64,000 nt of DNA, taken from contig JAJIRX010000151.1 of NCBI GenBank assembly GCA_023853785.1, positions 27,992-91,991 of the forward strand, written 5' to 3'. Below are positions 1 through 16,485 of the stretch, one piece after another. The stretch comes from Psilocybe azurescens. Its lineage: Eukaryota; Basidiomycota; Agaricomycetes; Agaricales; Agrocybaceae. Both the position numbers and the translations under genes were made by a program. Each line of letters begins with the position of its first letter. Positions within the stretch are counted from its first letter, which is position 1. A model generated the notes under the pieces. That model did not search any database and had not been told where the DNA came from. It was given only the letters and a program-made list of their open reading frames with translations.

Positions 1-194
1 TTTACGATTTAACCATAAGTCATGAAAATACGTATGCTTGTACACCATATCAGAATTAGGGATATATTTGTTGTGCCTTCGAGTATTCACATTGGGTTTG
101 GCTACTCACAAGTCGGCTCTAAGGAAACTCGATAAATAACTGAACAGGCTCGGGATCAGTCTGAACATAGTTTATACGACGAGGCGATGCTTTA

Positions 195-2696
195 CTACAA
201 CATTTTAGGATAAATTTGATATGTATAGGAGGATTGGCCAGCACCAGCATCACCTCCTCCAATACCTCCTCCACACCCGCTAGAACCACACCCGCTACCA
301 CACTAGAGGTGAAATGGTAAGATATCAGCTGTCAATATAAGCAGAAGGAAGAGCTTACCCCTGAGACAGAATTGACTATAGACCCATCAGAGGTGACGCA
401 TCCCTCACCGAACGGCACACCTTTTCCAAATCCAATTGGCACAGGAACCAAAAGGCAGGGTCATAAGCGCAAGCAGGAACCCAGGACTGGTTCTGGTAAT
501 ACTTTTCAGCGAATAATCGGCTTTCAAACTGTGTTTCTTACCTTGACGGCCTTTTTCGTGGCCTCTTCGCTCTTTTTGATTCTTCTTCGTCAGGTCCTTA
601 TATCTCTGGGTTTTAACTTCATGTGCATGTTCGTTGTGTGGAACAAAGCGAACTGCGTTGTGATCGCTTGGATGAGTAGCTGAAAGGGTGTCTGGCCGGT
701 TGAGTGGTACGAGATGGGAAGAGTATGCTGTAGAGTGACGTTTATTCCCAATGATGTGGGATAAACGCTCTCCAATGGTACTCCCAGGTATAGGACAGCC
801 ACAGTGAGTATATTGAACGCCAAACCGCTCTTTCCAGGCAAGATGGGTAATATCAAACGCAGAGGATAATCTGATTCCTTCGACCTTGTCATCGCTTGAA
901 ATACCAGTTAGTCAACTTAAAATTTATAGTTAGATACCTGAGAAGCGTACTGATCAATAAAACGTTTAAGGTGACTCGTGCAATCGTTCGTATATTTCTC
1001 TGGGTTTAGCTGGTGCGTATGCCAGACAAGGTCAATATCCAGCGTCGGCACGAAAAACTTAGAGGGAGACGAGGATATGAGATCTAAGAATCTATCGAGG
1101 GGTTTAATTAAGGTCAAACACGGTATAAGTGAGTAAACCAACGCATGATATCGAGTTAATGCATGTTGGAGTGCTAACTCATTGCTTGAGCCATCGAAAA
1201 ATCCAGATGTTGTCCAGCCGAGGTCGTACATCTTGCTGATAAAAGATCCCTGGCGAAGTACCTGCAACGGCGTTAGCACATAACCTCTCAAAGATTTAGA
1301 AGAAACCAACCGCCCCAACAAGTTCGAGTGAGTAAATCTTGTCGTCGTTATAGGCGCTTATAATCCTCCCCACCCTATGTGACATAAGCCCGAATATGAA
1401 TCCATGAAAATGATGAACTCACAAAAGGGGCTGATACGAGAATCCCATTCGTCTTCGCAGAAAATCTAGAGAGTACTTACAGAGCTCCATAATTGCGAGG
1501 TACAGCTCATGGTGATATTCGCGACTTCCGTATACGAGCTTGGTTTGAAGTAGATTCTGGCTGGAGGATTTTGCACTCTCGCAAACCAGATTCTTTATCT
1601 TGCTACCTTTCTCGATGTCGAAAGAAGAGGCTAAAATGGTTCCTCTGGAAAAATAAAAGTCAATATAATGAACATAAAACAATAGAAGGAGCAAGCTCAC
1701 GCAAGGTGGTCTGCTGGGCTCGTAGTGGTATTCGCTGCAATGTCGCGAGCAAGTTTGGAAAGGGCCAGCTTCTCCTTAGTTATATCACCGAAAGTACAAC
1801 CGTCATTTGTGCAAATTGTTGTAAAACTCTGCTGAAAGTATCCTGTTCCTTCTTTGTTCATATAGTCTGATTTACGGAGTAAGATACAGCGACGTTAGAT
1901 TAAACACGACCGACGCACCAACTTGAATAGACTCATTGCACATGGGACACGATATTAATTTCTTGGTCATATTCTGTACTTCATTCAGTAGATTAAAACC
2001 TAGTTGGGTATTGAACCGCCAATGATCTACTCGAGGCTTAGAAGGAGGGTCTGAGAGCATCGCCGATGGATCGAGAAGTAGCTGCCGAAAATGTGGTTCC
2101 AAGCTTTTGAGCTGCTTGCAAGCAGGGATCCGCATGCAGTCTTCGGTGTACCAGCTGAGTCGCGGTTCAATAATCGTCAGGATATTCCCTTTATTAAATG
2201 TCAGACATACCGTGGATTAAGCATGTATGAATGCCAAACCTATGAGTTTAATAACACTCTCAGTCCTATGTAATTTCTAAGATGCAGAGATGCAATACTC
2301 GGTGCTTACCATGATAACATCGATTGGAGGTATGACAACGTACGAGGATATCCTTGAATGGTCTTCACCAACAATAGCTTTGCACCAAACATCGAATCTA
2401 TGTTGCGAGCAGTGAGCCCAAGCAATACGAGTAATTGATGCCCCGTACTTACCGCTCCACTGCTAATCCTACAAACCAAGTCCATTTTCGCGCTTTATCC
2501 TGAGGCACGTGCGGAATGTCGACAGTCATCGATTCGACCTGCTCCCTGAGCTCCCCAAAACTGCGCAAGAGGGCCAGATGGCCTTTAATATCGGCTATAC
2601 CTACCAACGATTCGGTCGTGGTGGTATCCCCAATAACAAATTTCGATGGAGCATGTACTGAGTCATCATACGGCGGTGGTAAAGGGTGTCAGACAT
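195..2696 (-). CDS. GRDP-like (DUF1399) protein, copy A
   Basis: Multi-exon gene for a glycine-rich domain-containing protein. The GRDP core is recognised by PPIDVIM-type and PTLDIDLVWHTHQL motifs (the second at 1020-1060), by a Cys pair in SCPMCNESIQVG (about 1920-1950) and by the YTHCGCPIPG block near 800. The last exon (about 305-195) encodes a short Gly/Cys-rich tail ending in YPKML. The start is set at the MSD codon (2696) because a TATATAA box lies 65 nt upstream and the three paralogs also begin with a short Pro-rich leader. Directly after the start, a C3 run (2684-2686) must be C4 for the leader to stay in frame with the core (PPPYDDSVHAPSKF). Function in fungi is unknown; plant GRDPs are linked to growth and stress responses. 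It is tandem with copy B. Exon limits are approximate. Confidence 0.75.
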
Positions 2697-2759
2697 CAAT
2701 ATCTTGAGGCAAGATTTTAAAAGCACTTGAAAGCTCAAGAATCAAAAATCTCTGTGATG

Positions 2760-2766
2760 TTATATA
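2760..2766 (-). promoter_or_regulatory. TATA box of GRDP copy A
   Basis: TATATAA on the minus strand, 65 nt before the proposed ATG at 2696. Copies C and D also have a TATATA-type box 50-90 nt before their start codons, which supports the start chosen for copy A. Confidence 0.5.
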
Positions 2767-3784
2767 CCTGTATTCACCTATCTGTACCGGGAGTCACGGG
2801 GGTACGGGGCAGAGTTCCCGAGGTTCCAATGGAAAACGACACAGCCTGTGGAGGCTGTCCAGATCGCATGGGAAATGTGGTCTTGCCTGATCACACTGTG
2901 CAACTGCACCATCGGAAGGGCTGGAAACCGGTCACATCTGTCATAGACCAAACATAGACTTAAGAGTAATTTTTCTTTCCGCATATGCAATCATCCATAA
3001 TGAGAGGTCTGACTGCCTGAAATTGGCCTGGGCGCTTGAGCGCAGAATCGGTTCCACATGATCAAGTATGGTCTTTTTACCTGCTCTAGACATGGTCCGC
3101 AGCTCGGATCCGGCATAATAATATAGAGTCAGGCGTAGTAGGCTGGCTATCATTATTGAAAGTCTAAAGAATCATGTAATCCACTACTGCTTAAAATACA
3201 ATGTTGTCTGTAAGTAACTCAGCAAACTCTAAGAAGTGTACTTTAAGAACAAGTGGTCAAGAGATTCTGTACGTTTTGGTCATACTGGAGTATCCTGGTA
3301 CTGCGTCATTTTTGCCTCCAAAGATGGGAATTTATTTGTATTACCTCCGACCCGTGTCGGAAGGAAAAACGACAACGACAGCCTCTTCCGCAGTCAGCTT
3401 TGGCGAATGACAAAAAATAGCTCACTGGCAGTAGCTTCTTTAGTCGTCTGGATATTCTTTAAAAACGACTCATGTTTCGAATACATGAACTCTATATTTG
3501 TAAATCGGTGACAATGACTCCCGATCATCCAGCCTCTTCATGGAGAAACACTCCGCCTACCTTGATTTTAATCTAGGAGAAGAAGCTTTGAATGCGAGAG
3601 GGCCTCATAAATTTATAGAACGGAAATTCGGAACTCAACTGACCGCAGTACTTAAAAATATTTCACTTCTTCATTTTTTGGCGCTCATAGAGTGTCTGGC
3701 CCCATGCGGATACTAAATATACATCACTCCATAGAAAAAGGCAGAACGGTACCCAGGCGTGGTCGTTCCCCGTGGCTAGAGTTC
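2767..3784. other. Intergenic, GRDP A to GRDP B
   Basis: About 1 kb between the tandem GRDP genes. I see no recognisable protein, RNA or repeat. The short open frames here have no conserved motifs. Confidence 0.5.
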
Positions 3785-6700
3785 CTAGCCTCCGCCTCCA
3801 CAACCTCCTCCACATCCCCCACCTCCACAACCTCCACCCCGCCCCCACCTGTAATAGAATAGTCAATATTAAAATCGAATGAGTGATCGAATAGTGACCA
3901 ACCATCTCCCCGACGCCCCCACCGCCGCAATTGCCACCTAGAATGAAAGATTTGAGTTATACTTGTGGAGAGTATCAGCCAAGAGACTGGCATACCTGAG
4001 TTATCGACAGCACTACACCCTCCAGCTTCACAACCGCCCGCACCACAGTTGCCCCCTTCAGCTCCCCCCACACTATAGCAGAAAACAAGAACAGGAATCG
4101 ACCAGGGCAATAACTACAAAATGCAGATGTCACTTACACTAGAAGAGCCCCCAACAGTATTGACGGCGTATCCGTAAGTAGACACGCACCCACCACTTCC
4201 AACACCCCTCCGAAATACATGGGCACAGGCACCAAAAAGGAGTGTCATGTACAGCTGAACGAGGGGGCCCCGCCGACGTCGTCGCAGATCTATTCCTACC
4301 ATTTTCATAATAGCCACCACCATCAGCTGCATCCGAGCTCGAGATGCTAGACTTCATACTCCCACTCCAGCTCGCGCGCCTCTTCCCCGGGTCATACTTG
4401 ACCCCCAGCTTCGCTTTTATAGCCTTCTTCCCCATCCTCTCTTGCTCCCTCTGCTTCTTCTTCACCAGGCTCTCGTATCGCTGCATAGCGATCTTATGGG
4501 CACGCTCGTTCTTGGGCATTATCCGCACGGCGTTGTGGTCACTCGGGTGGGTGGAGGTGAGGATGTCCGGGCGCTCGAGTGGGATCAGGTTGGATGGCGG
4601 AGAGCGTATTGGCGGCTGTGTGTACATCCCGACCATGCGGGATAGACGCTGGCCTATACTGTCCCCGGGGATGGGACATCCGCAGTGAGTATACTGAATA
4701 CGGAATCTTTCCTTCCAAGCACGGCATGTGATGTCAAACGCAGACGACAGTCTAATGCTTTCGACTTTATCGTCGCTATAGATCGCTTTACCTTCAGAAA
4801 CACAGAGACAAGAAAATGAAGGGTAGGGGAGACTAACTGGTCGATGAATCTCTCCAGGAGAGTCTTACAATCGCTTTCGTACTTTTCCGGCATTAGCTGA
4901 TGTGTGTGCCAAACAAGATCAATATCCAAAGTAGGGACAAAGAACGAAGCGGGGGACGAGGACAACAGGTCCAAAACCTTCGTACAATCAGGAAACCATC
5001 ACAGATCAGCTTTCGGCGTGTAGTTGAGGAAATCACACATACGCGTGGTAGCGAGCCAAAGCATGCTGAAGTGCCAGCTCGTCAACAGGACTATCAAAGA
5101 ACCCTGGCGATGTCCAACCGAGGTCATACATCTTGCCAACAAAAGTGCCTTGGCGAAGAACCTTTAATGTTCCTTGAGTGCACTGTCCTGCCAAAAGTAG
5201 GGTTGAATTGACGTATACTCACCGCCCCTACAAGCTCGACAGAGTATATCTTGTCATCATTATAAGCACTCATAATCCGGCTCACCCTATTCCAATACCG
5301 GATATTGAGTACCCACACATGTGGCAAAAAGACACAGAATAGTATCCATACTCACAAACGAGGCCGCTTGCTATCAGAGTCCATCTGCTCCCTCAGAATT
5401 TGAAGGGAGTAGGAGCAGTACTTCATAATCGCGAGCGATAGTTCCTGCTGATATTCAGGGCTCCCGTGCACCAGGGGCTTGTACACCCAAAAGGATTTGG
5501 ATTTGTCGCAGAAGAGCCTCTTAAGCTTGTTGCCTATCTCCGCGTCCGAAGTGGAAGAGGTGAACAACGTGCCTCTACCAGCCACAAGGGAAAGAGAAAT
5601 AAGATTTTTAAAAATTAGTCGCTCAAGATAAGATGCGATAATCATGAAACCTACGCAAGATGTGAAGCATTTTCGACATAGTTGGGGAAGCCCTTGCTAC
5701 AAGGTCTTGCGCAAGCTTTCGCAGTGCAAGCTGGTCCTTGTTTATATCACCGACATTGCACCAAGCTCTAGTACAATTCGCAGAAAACTTCTGCTGGAAA
5801 TAACCTGTGCCCTCTTGAGTCATAAAGTCTTAAAAATACCATATAGACGTTAGTACGCAAACCGATACGGCACAAACTAATTAAACATTTCGCACCGACT
5901 TCAACAGCGGCGTTGCATCGGGGACAAAACACCGTTTTGCTCGTCATCACACGCGTTTCTTCTATGGGATCAAACCCCAAAGCGGTGGTCGATATCCAAT
6001 GTTTAATCCGAGGGCTTGAAGGAGGGTCCACGAGCAGGAAGGAGGGATCTTGGCAGGAGTTGCTTGAACCGCGGCTCGAATTGCTTGAGATTTTTGCATG
6101 AGATAATACGCATGCAATCTTCTGCGTACCATCTACATATGTTATTGATAAGCTCAATCTGACTGGATCGAGATTGTCAGATTTCGCGGGGAGATGTTGC
6201 ATACCGTGGATTCAGCATGTAGGAATGCCACACCTAGAATTAAAGATCCTCCCACTTCAATTAATAATACCACAACGAACCACGGCACCCACCATGAGAA
6301 CGTCAATAGGAGGAAGAATAATATGCAAGGGCTTCATCGCGTTATTTGGATCAAGTGCCTGGCACCAGATATCAAATCTACAACACGCAAAACGATTACC
6401 ATCAATAACTGCCGCCTCAGCCTGCACCCCAATACATAACACTGAACCGAAAATTCCTCACACTCACCGCTCAACCGCCAACGCCACAAACCACGTCCAC
6501 TTCCTCTCCTTATCACTCGGCACATACAGCGGCACCTCAACGTCCATCTCCTCCACCCGCATCTTCAACTCCGCAAAGGCATGTAGCAGGGCCAGATGTC
6601 CTTTGATCTCGAACATGTTGACCAGCGGCTCCACGATCGATGTATGCCCGACTCTGAACCTGGTGCTGGTGCTGGTGCGGGTGCTGTTACTGGTGCTGAT

Positions 6701-6877
6701 AGGCGGCCTGGCAGCGGAGGTGGAGGTGGAGGTGCTGTAGCTCGGCGGAGGGAGCAGGTCCGTATTGGATATGCTCGTGTTTGGGGAGGGCGTCTGTCGG
6801 ATGCGGAGGCGCTGTATGCTGGGGAGGGATGCCCATACCTGAGTCAGCGTCAGCATCAGCGGCCATTGTATATGCAA
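3785..6877 (-). CDS. GRDP-like (DUF1399) protein, copy B
   Basis: Second GRDP paralog. The N-terminal region is Pro/Ser/Thr-rich (LLPPPSYSTS) and runs into the core EIKGHLALLHAFAELK, then ERKWTWFVALAVER before an intron at 6469. Further exons carry PPIDVLMV, FCPRCNAAVEV, GTGYFQQKFS, PTLDIDLVWHTHQL (near 4920) and YTHCGCPIPGDSIGQRLSRM (near 4690-4620). After a charged KKKQREQERMGKKAIKAK segment come several small exons of Gly/Cys repeats, ending at a TAG (3785-3787) after CGGGCGGGG. Two apparent 1-nt breaks occur, a C run near 6053 and a T5 run at 4234-4238. The first ATG is uncertain: 6877 is the upstream in-frame choice, and a short first exon beginning MAADADAD is an alternative. Confidence 0.72.
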
Positions 6878-7667
6878 GTAAGTAGGCTTGATCGATAAAC
6901 AGAACAGCGACGATGGGAATCGGATGAACCAAGAAGAAGAAGATGTGCAGTCCAGAGAGAACCGCTGTTCCGCTTCACTTATAAGTATGTAGCAGGGTGG
7001 GAAGGGAAGTACAAGTTACTCTTCGTTATTCAGCATGATTCGAGGCTGTCCAGCCTGAGGCATCGAGTGTGCAAGACCCAAGAAAGACCTCGTGGTATAC
7101 ATTGTGCCTGATTGAACCAGAGACCCGTTATTAAGACCATTAGGCATGGTTGATGATAACAGTCTCCGCTTATACAGGACTCGAAGCCTGAATAAATACG
7201 ATGGAGGGATATCGTCAAACTTGGCGCGTAACTTATATCTGGAAGCGTTCAACGCTCAATATTTAGTGGTGGAAGTCAAGTGCAAGTCCCTAATTTAAAA
7301 CAAGATCGCCACTGTGGCGGCATGCCTTACATAACGGCACTGTGCTATTTCGAACCCCACATCAGAGCTTTGATGACTATCAGATTCAGGCTTCAGCAGA
7401 GCCTCCGTTCAACTGTCAAATGTCGAAGCCCAACTCTATCCCACTGTTTCAACTCAAAGAAAGCTCTCATATCCACCACATGAAAGCAGAAGAAAAATCA
7501 CGTCACATTATTTGGTAGCAGTCATACTATCTTTTTCTACCCAAAAAAAAAAAGAAAAAAATCAACAACCCCTCCCATCGCGCTATGTGTATGTATCTAT
7601 GTGTATGTATTATGTATACTACTTAAGTCCCTTTCACGTATGTATGTATATCAATCAAGTCGTTTAT
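6878..7667. other. Intergenic, GRDP B promoter to actin-1 3' end
   Basis: Holds the divergent upstream side of GRDP B (a TTATAAG-like box at about 6979-6985, minus strand) and the 3' flank of actin copy 1. A TATG/TGTA-rich low-complexity patch lies at about 7584-7650. No other gene is evident. Confidence 0.4.
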
Positions 7668-9318
<1,651 letters not shown>

Positions 9319-9405
9319 GGTAATTAGGCGTTAAAACGGGGTAAAGAAGTTGTAGTGGGCAAAAATGAGATCTGCGGATCGACAAAGTTTGAAGGCCGAT
9401 TTATA

Positions 9406-10558
9406 TGGGCAATGCAAATGCGCAGCATATCAGATACAGGATTAGAAATGGAGACCAAAATCGTCAGTATATGTTACTACTGCGAGCTAGGGGTTACGAC
9501 CGATGCCCACGATGAGCTAAACTGACCTTTGAAGGTGCTCCGGAACAGCGAGGGGATGAGCAAAAGGTAGATCAGCATTGTTTATGCGCATCCCGTTTGG
9601 CTTATCCGATTGCGTGAGGGCAGGCTCATGCACTTGCCTTTTATGGACCACTACTGTGGCCGAGGGACGGTGTCCCTCAGGCTCTCACTCTGGCCTTCTA
9701 AATGCTAAAAGTCTCATTTACGGCCCCTTGTTCACGATTACTTCTTCGGTACGAACAATAAAGTTACCTTTCTCGCGCATCAGACCATGGTTTGGGGCAT
9801 TTTGACCATTTGGGAACATCCCGTACGCATAGGAATCATCTTCCCTGCTTCGTCTTCCCAGGAGTACTAGTCTGGAAACCCGAAAACCAAGAATTGAATT
9901 GACGATAAAAATGTCTCATACTAGTCTGTGTATGTGTGAACATATGAGCCTTTCGGAAACTAGCGGACGTGGTCGCAACTTACTGATTATTTACTGACAT
10001 CATTGTCGGAAGCGAGCGAGGTCATTAAAGCATTGGATATCTTCAAGAACGAATGAAGCTTAAATTAAATGTCTCTAAGAGGGAGAAAGTCAACAAGAGT
10101 AATAGTCAAGACTAAACGACGACGTACCTCCGAGAACAAATCGCTCTTCGTACACTAGCACTCAAAACATTCTACAGCGTGTCTCTCGCACAGATCAAGC
10201 TGTCCAGTGAGTAAAAATACACAATCCAATCGAAATAACATCAAATCGTCGAAAAAATCACACTGAACTCGGAAATGAATGAATGTTGGAGCGAGCGCAG
10301 CACACAAAAATCAGCTTAATTGCGATCTACAACGAGAAAGGAGAAAAAAACACGTATGATTGGGAGACCCACGACGACGACCAGCGCACTGCATGTATTC
10401 GAACTATCTTCTCCCTCTTTTTCTGTTCTTCTCATAACCATAACCATAACCATAACCGCAACTGCTAACATGCCAGGGTGCTTAATCAACTCCGCCGGGT
10501 CCAGTCCAGTACATTAAATCTTGCAGGAAAGATGAAAGATATCGTGATATCATATCAT
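9406..10558. other. Intergenic between actin copies 1 and 2
   Basis: Promoter side of copy 1 and 3' flank of copy 2. It contains a short CATAAC tandem array (about 10435-10460). No protein-coding signal is recognised. Confidence 0.4.
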
Positions 10559-12162
<1,604 letters not shown>

Positions 12163-12293
12163 AGTTGAAATCGTTAAAAAGCGTTAACAAAAACTAAAAA
12201 GAGGTTGGAGGGGTGGGAGTGCAAGTCAGAGCAAGTGTGGGAGTTCTGATAGCCAACGAGGGGAGGGTGAGACAATTCCATCGATGCCGCTCG

Positions 12294-12300
12294 TTTTATA
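12294..12300 (-). promoter_or_regulatory. TATA box of actin copy 2
   Basis: TATAAAA on the minus strand, about 132 nt before the start codon of actin copy 2. Confidence 0.45.
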
Positions 12301-14024
12301 TCGATTACCGTGACCGAGCGCCTATAGATCAGATGACTGCTGAGTAATCCAGCCACCGTCACACTCCATCATCCTTGCACAGCTCCGAGCTCACGGATCG
12401 CGCCGCAGGCTCACACTGCGAGGGCTACCAGTTGCGCTCGCAGGTGTCCAAATGCACATAGAGTCCGTAGCAAACTAACCAACAAGTGTTGAATCCCGCA
12501 GAACCCGATCGCAGTGGTTCTCTAGTGCTCGGCTGCTATCTCATCGACGCGCAGGCTTAGCTATCGTCTCACTGACTCAAATAACCTCAGGTAAAAGAAA
12601 TAAATTACATATTTAACAAACAAGCATCTACGATGTCGTCGGCGTCGCCAACGCTCATGCCACATGCACAGCATTTAGCAGCACCAGCACCACAATGATT
12701 TAGATGAATGATGGGCATGACTCGCCGGTCGATGAATGGAGTTGCTGCGCATTTTCAGAATACACTTCCTTCGAACGAACGAACGGTAACCACACCATCC
12801 GACTTGCCCTCAAACTAGCACACGGCATCTCTTAGGCATTACATACTGTACATATTTTAACACTGTCAAACCTGGTTTACTCGCAGTTCACAATCAAAGA
12901 TCGACTGTGGCCAGAGAGGGAGAAAAGCTTGGCGGACCGCGTCATCACAATGCTGCGGTATGTAAGATCTATGTAAGTCGTCAGAGGTCGTCAGTATTTT
13001 AGGACTCATATATATGTATTTTGTTACACACAATCGTTCTCTAAATAACGCAGCCCCTATGATACGGGGCACAAATTTCGAGCGGAGTTCGCTTAGTCTG
13101 ACACTCTTTGCTTACTGTTACCTCCCTGCACCCGGTACGCAAAAATGCGGATGATCGTGATAGCAATACCGTTCGTCTAACTTGGCACTTTTCGACTTAG
13201 TGTAACCTCCTGGAGGTAAGCAAAATGCGGGTGATCGTGATAGCAATACCGTCCCGATGTTAAGATAAAAAAAGGTCGGAGATAGTTTGCACCGGTTCAA
13301 GAAGGAGAATAACTTTTTCATTGTCATCAATGGTCCAAGAAGTTACTGCTCAGAGGGTTGCTCAGAGACACGAGTCTGTACGACAAAATCATACGAGTAC
13401 CTCTGTACTCGGAGAAACCATGGCTTCCTTTCTTCCAAAAATGTCATACTTCAGGCCCAGGTCGATTAATCTGTCTATTGCTTATCACACAATCCGATGG
13501 ATGTGCGTGCATCATTCCTTCAGCCTCAACATCGACAGGCCGATAATCCTACTAAAGCCTGAGCCACGTCGCTCTAAAAATATCCAGTTTAAAAATAGAC
13601 ACAATACCTTCTCTGCAGTCACATCAGTAAAGATCTGCATGCTGTTGCTCGTGAGTCGTGGATCGATGAATTGCATACGCAGTATTCTACGCGCGGGTCA
13701 CCGTTACGAACTCCTCAGTTCTGCTGGCTGATTCTACTTCCAGGAGTCCAGACTTACTGTCTTCAGATAATTTATTTATATACGTTGGTGCTCCGCCTCT
13801 AAGTAGTCTACAAAGCCCGAAAATGATCGACAGGAGAGCAGATTCGCCTTATAACTCGTCGCGATTTCTAATGATAGACTCGTGAACTCTTGCTACCTCA
13901 ATTCACGCTCGAAGTTGTTTGTATAGAGCTTCGGGTCCCCGGATCCCGCGTGCTTTTTCCGTCCGTAAAATCATTAATCCACATTCCTCCATGTGTTACT
14001 GCCCTCTAGGTCCAGTGCTTAGAC
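12301..14024. other. Intergenic between actin copies 2 and 3
   Basis: About 1.7 kb with no convincing gene. It contains a direct repeat of about 35 nt (13139-13175 and 13218-13253, sharing GATCGTGATAGCAATACCGT). An open frame of 136 codons at 13321-13731 has no family features, and I treat it as chance. Confidence 0.4.
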
Positions 14025-15625
14025 TCAAGAGCATTCTAAATAGTAATAAGTATACGTTTCCTTGAAAGCAAAGCGCAACGGCTGGACTTACTCCGATGAA
14101 CAATTTCAACGCCAAATTCTTCGTACTCCTGCTTGGTGACCCACATATTACGGAAGGTGCTCAGTGACGTCAGAATCGATCCCCCAATCCAAACAGAGTG
14201 TTTCCGTTCTGCTCCTGGAGGACCAATGATGCGGACCTCTATACTAGAGGCTGTCATTCCAGCCAACTCCTTTTGCAAGCGATCGGTGAAGCCTGGAAAT
14301 ACAGTAGAGCCTCCGGAGAGGATGACATTCTTGTATAGGAGACGGCGAAGGTCGATATCACACTTGGTAATTGAGTTATGGCTGTAGTTGAGTAATGGAA
14401 AGAAATTATAAGCGTGGTTCTGGATGAAATTTAGAAAGGTCGTACACCATCTCGTGGATACCAGCCCCTCGATCCCAGCAAAAGCTGGTTGGAATAAAGC
14501 TTCAGGTGCCCTGAACCTGAATGCCAGTCAGTTCAAGATTTAGTGGACATAAAGTAAATTTACAATTCATTCCCAATGGTAATTGCATGACCATCAGGAA
14601 GTTCATAGTTCTTTTCACGAATAGACGAATGGGCCGCATTGAACAGCTGCTGATCAAAGTCAAGGGCAACATAACACAGCCTCTCCTTGATCTCTCGAAC
14701 TATTTCCCGCTCACCACTCGTAGTGAATGAGTATCCGCTCTCGGCGAGAGTGCTTCTCAGAAAATCAGTAATATCACGACCAGCAAAGTCGAGCCGTTGA
14801 ATAGCATGAGGAAGAATGTAGCCCTCGTAGATCGGCACAGCATGGGTGACACCATCCCCAGAATCAAGCATAAGCCCCGACTCCCGTCCAGAAGCGTAGA
14901 ACGCCAGCATGGGCTGCATGCGAACATGACATGCAGGAACTCTGAACGTCTCGAACATCGTCTTCATCATTTTTTCGCGGTTGGCCCTTGGATTAAGCGG
15001 GGCGTCTGTCAAAAGAACCGCGCGTTCCTCCGGAGCCACGCCTAGTTGGTCGTGGAGGAGATGGCGCCACATCGACTCCATATTGTCCCAGTTCGTGACA
15101 ACTCCATGTTCGATGGGATATTCTATTTTCAAAATGCCACGCCTGTCCTGCGCTTCAATCCTTGATTTCTTTTTTTCAATATATGACATTGAAGTATTGA
15201 GCGAAAGCTTACCCAACGTATCTGTCACTATGCGTTCTACCAATTATAGGACCAGCTGTGGGGAGGCGGGGGTGGCCGACGACATTTCTGTAGTATATGA
15301 GGATCTTGACTTCTATCAGTATTCTCGACATATATATACACCTACGGAATGATGGCCCGAGGAGCGTCATCGCCTATGTATAGAGTCTGTATCGCCATAT
15401 TTCAAAGTTAAAGATATGTACTTACCAGAAACTATAGGAAACGGCCAGTGCAAGTAGTTGTCACTTGCACATATACCATGCATGGTGAGATTCACCTACA
15501 TCCAGCCTTACACACTCCGGATCCATTGTCGATAATCTTGTTAAATATCAAACCTATCAGACTGAACTGAAATTTATGACTTGTAACTGGAAAGTGCGTA
15601 CCACTGCTGGCGCCTCATCATCCAT
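14025..15625 (-). CDS. Divergent actin-like protein, copy 3
   Basis: Actin paralog with all intron positions kept, including a micro-exon TTTCTG (15426-15431). It begins MDDEAPAV and then [13 protein letters not shown]. The DNase-loop region is strongly altered: [20 protein letters not shown] is replaced by [40 protein letters not shown] and the C-terminal [13 protein letters not shown] are retained, with an extra residue in PPGAERK. The last exon ends KCS. One 1-nt break occurs in a C4 run (14465-14468), where C5 restores GIHE. If intact, it is a structurally plausible but non-standard actin, perhaps unable to make normal filament contacts because the D-loop is changed. It is not a recognised Arp subfamily. 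Confidence 0.78.
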
Positions 15626-15934
15626 CTCCAAAGTTGTCCAAAGCTCTAAGAACGAAAGTCGTTACAGGGGATCAATGGGTTTGTGTAGTGATGGTCTATT
15701 CGAGTAGGGGTTATGAAGCTGTTTATCATGTTTGAAAATCATCGCTTTAGAGGCTATGGTGAGTGAATAATCTGACACCAGTTTGTCATGCTCTGAGCAT
15801 GTCTGATGACAGGGTACATGAAGCGTCAAACTGCGATCTGCCAACCCGTGAGAGATGTCGGTAAACAATTTGGAAAACAGTAGGCCCAGGATTGTCATTG
15901 CCCCAGGCGTCCGGGACGTTGAAGGTGTTTTGGT
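15626..15934. other. Upstream region of actin copy 3
   Basis: Promoter side of actin copy 3. I see no gene here. Confidence 0.35.
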
Positions 15935-16110
15935 TCAGTTTGTGACAATTCCACGTTCAATCGGATATTGGAAAGACAAGATGTCGTACTTACTTATATC
16001 CATGTAAGCAAACAGAATTGTTTCTTCAAGAAATGACTGCCAGAGATTGCAAGTGCTGCAAACTGCGAAAATATCAAGTACATGCTCGCCCAATGCACGC
16101 CATGTCATTT
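15935..16110 (-). pseudogene. Actin fragment with promoter-like flank
   Basis: The minus strand at 15935-15989 reads [15 protein letters not shown] and then TGA where actin has TGG. This matches the [13 protein letters not shown] exon of copy 4. Farther upstream, 16045-16090 (GATTGCAAGTGCTGCAAACT and following) resembles the region upstream of copy 4 at 18215-18260. No other actin exon is present, so this is a remnant of a lost array member or a partial duplication. Confidence 0.6.
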
Positions 16111-16485
16111 GAATACTGTCTCAGAACCGGTTCAAGAAGAGCATTCAGTGAGCCACCGAATTAGAGAATATGCCAGCCGGACACTTACCTGGGTCCTACC
16201 GCCTACAGGTCAAGCCGCTCATCGCCTTGCTGCCGGCACAATGGATATGACTACATATTTAGCATTATTGTACGTACCGTATTTCCGGTCAACAAACAAA
16301 TCTCTTAGAAAGTCAAGCAGTATCTCCGTATTTGAGTCCCCTGTCCCCACAGGGAACAGAAAATTAAAATTCACGTTTAAATGGAACGCTCAGCGATTTA
16401 TTCTTTTATCATTTTTCTCCCCTCTTTTCTTTCTTCGAAGTCCTGGAGTTTCCACTCCGTATCTCGCGAGCTTCACAGGACCCAA
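16111..16485. other. Intergenic, actin scrap to actin copy 4
   Basis: No gene, RNA or repeat recognised. T-rich tracts at 16400-16435 are consistent with the 3' flank of actin copy 4. Confidence 0.35.

Noticed and set aside
10435..10460. CATAAC array as a telomere-like tract
   Set aside because: It has only four short units, lies internal to the actin array and does not match the fungal telomere repeat TTAGGG.
13321..13731. 136-codon open frame between actins 2 and 3
   Set aside because: Its composition is unremarkable, with no motif, no promoter signal and overlapping frames of similar length.
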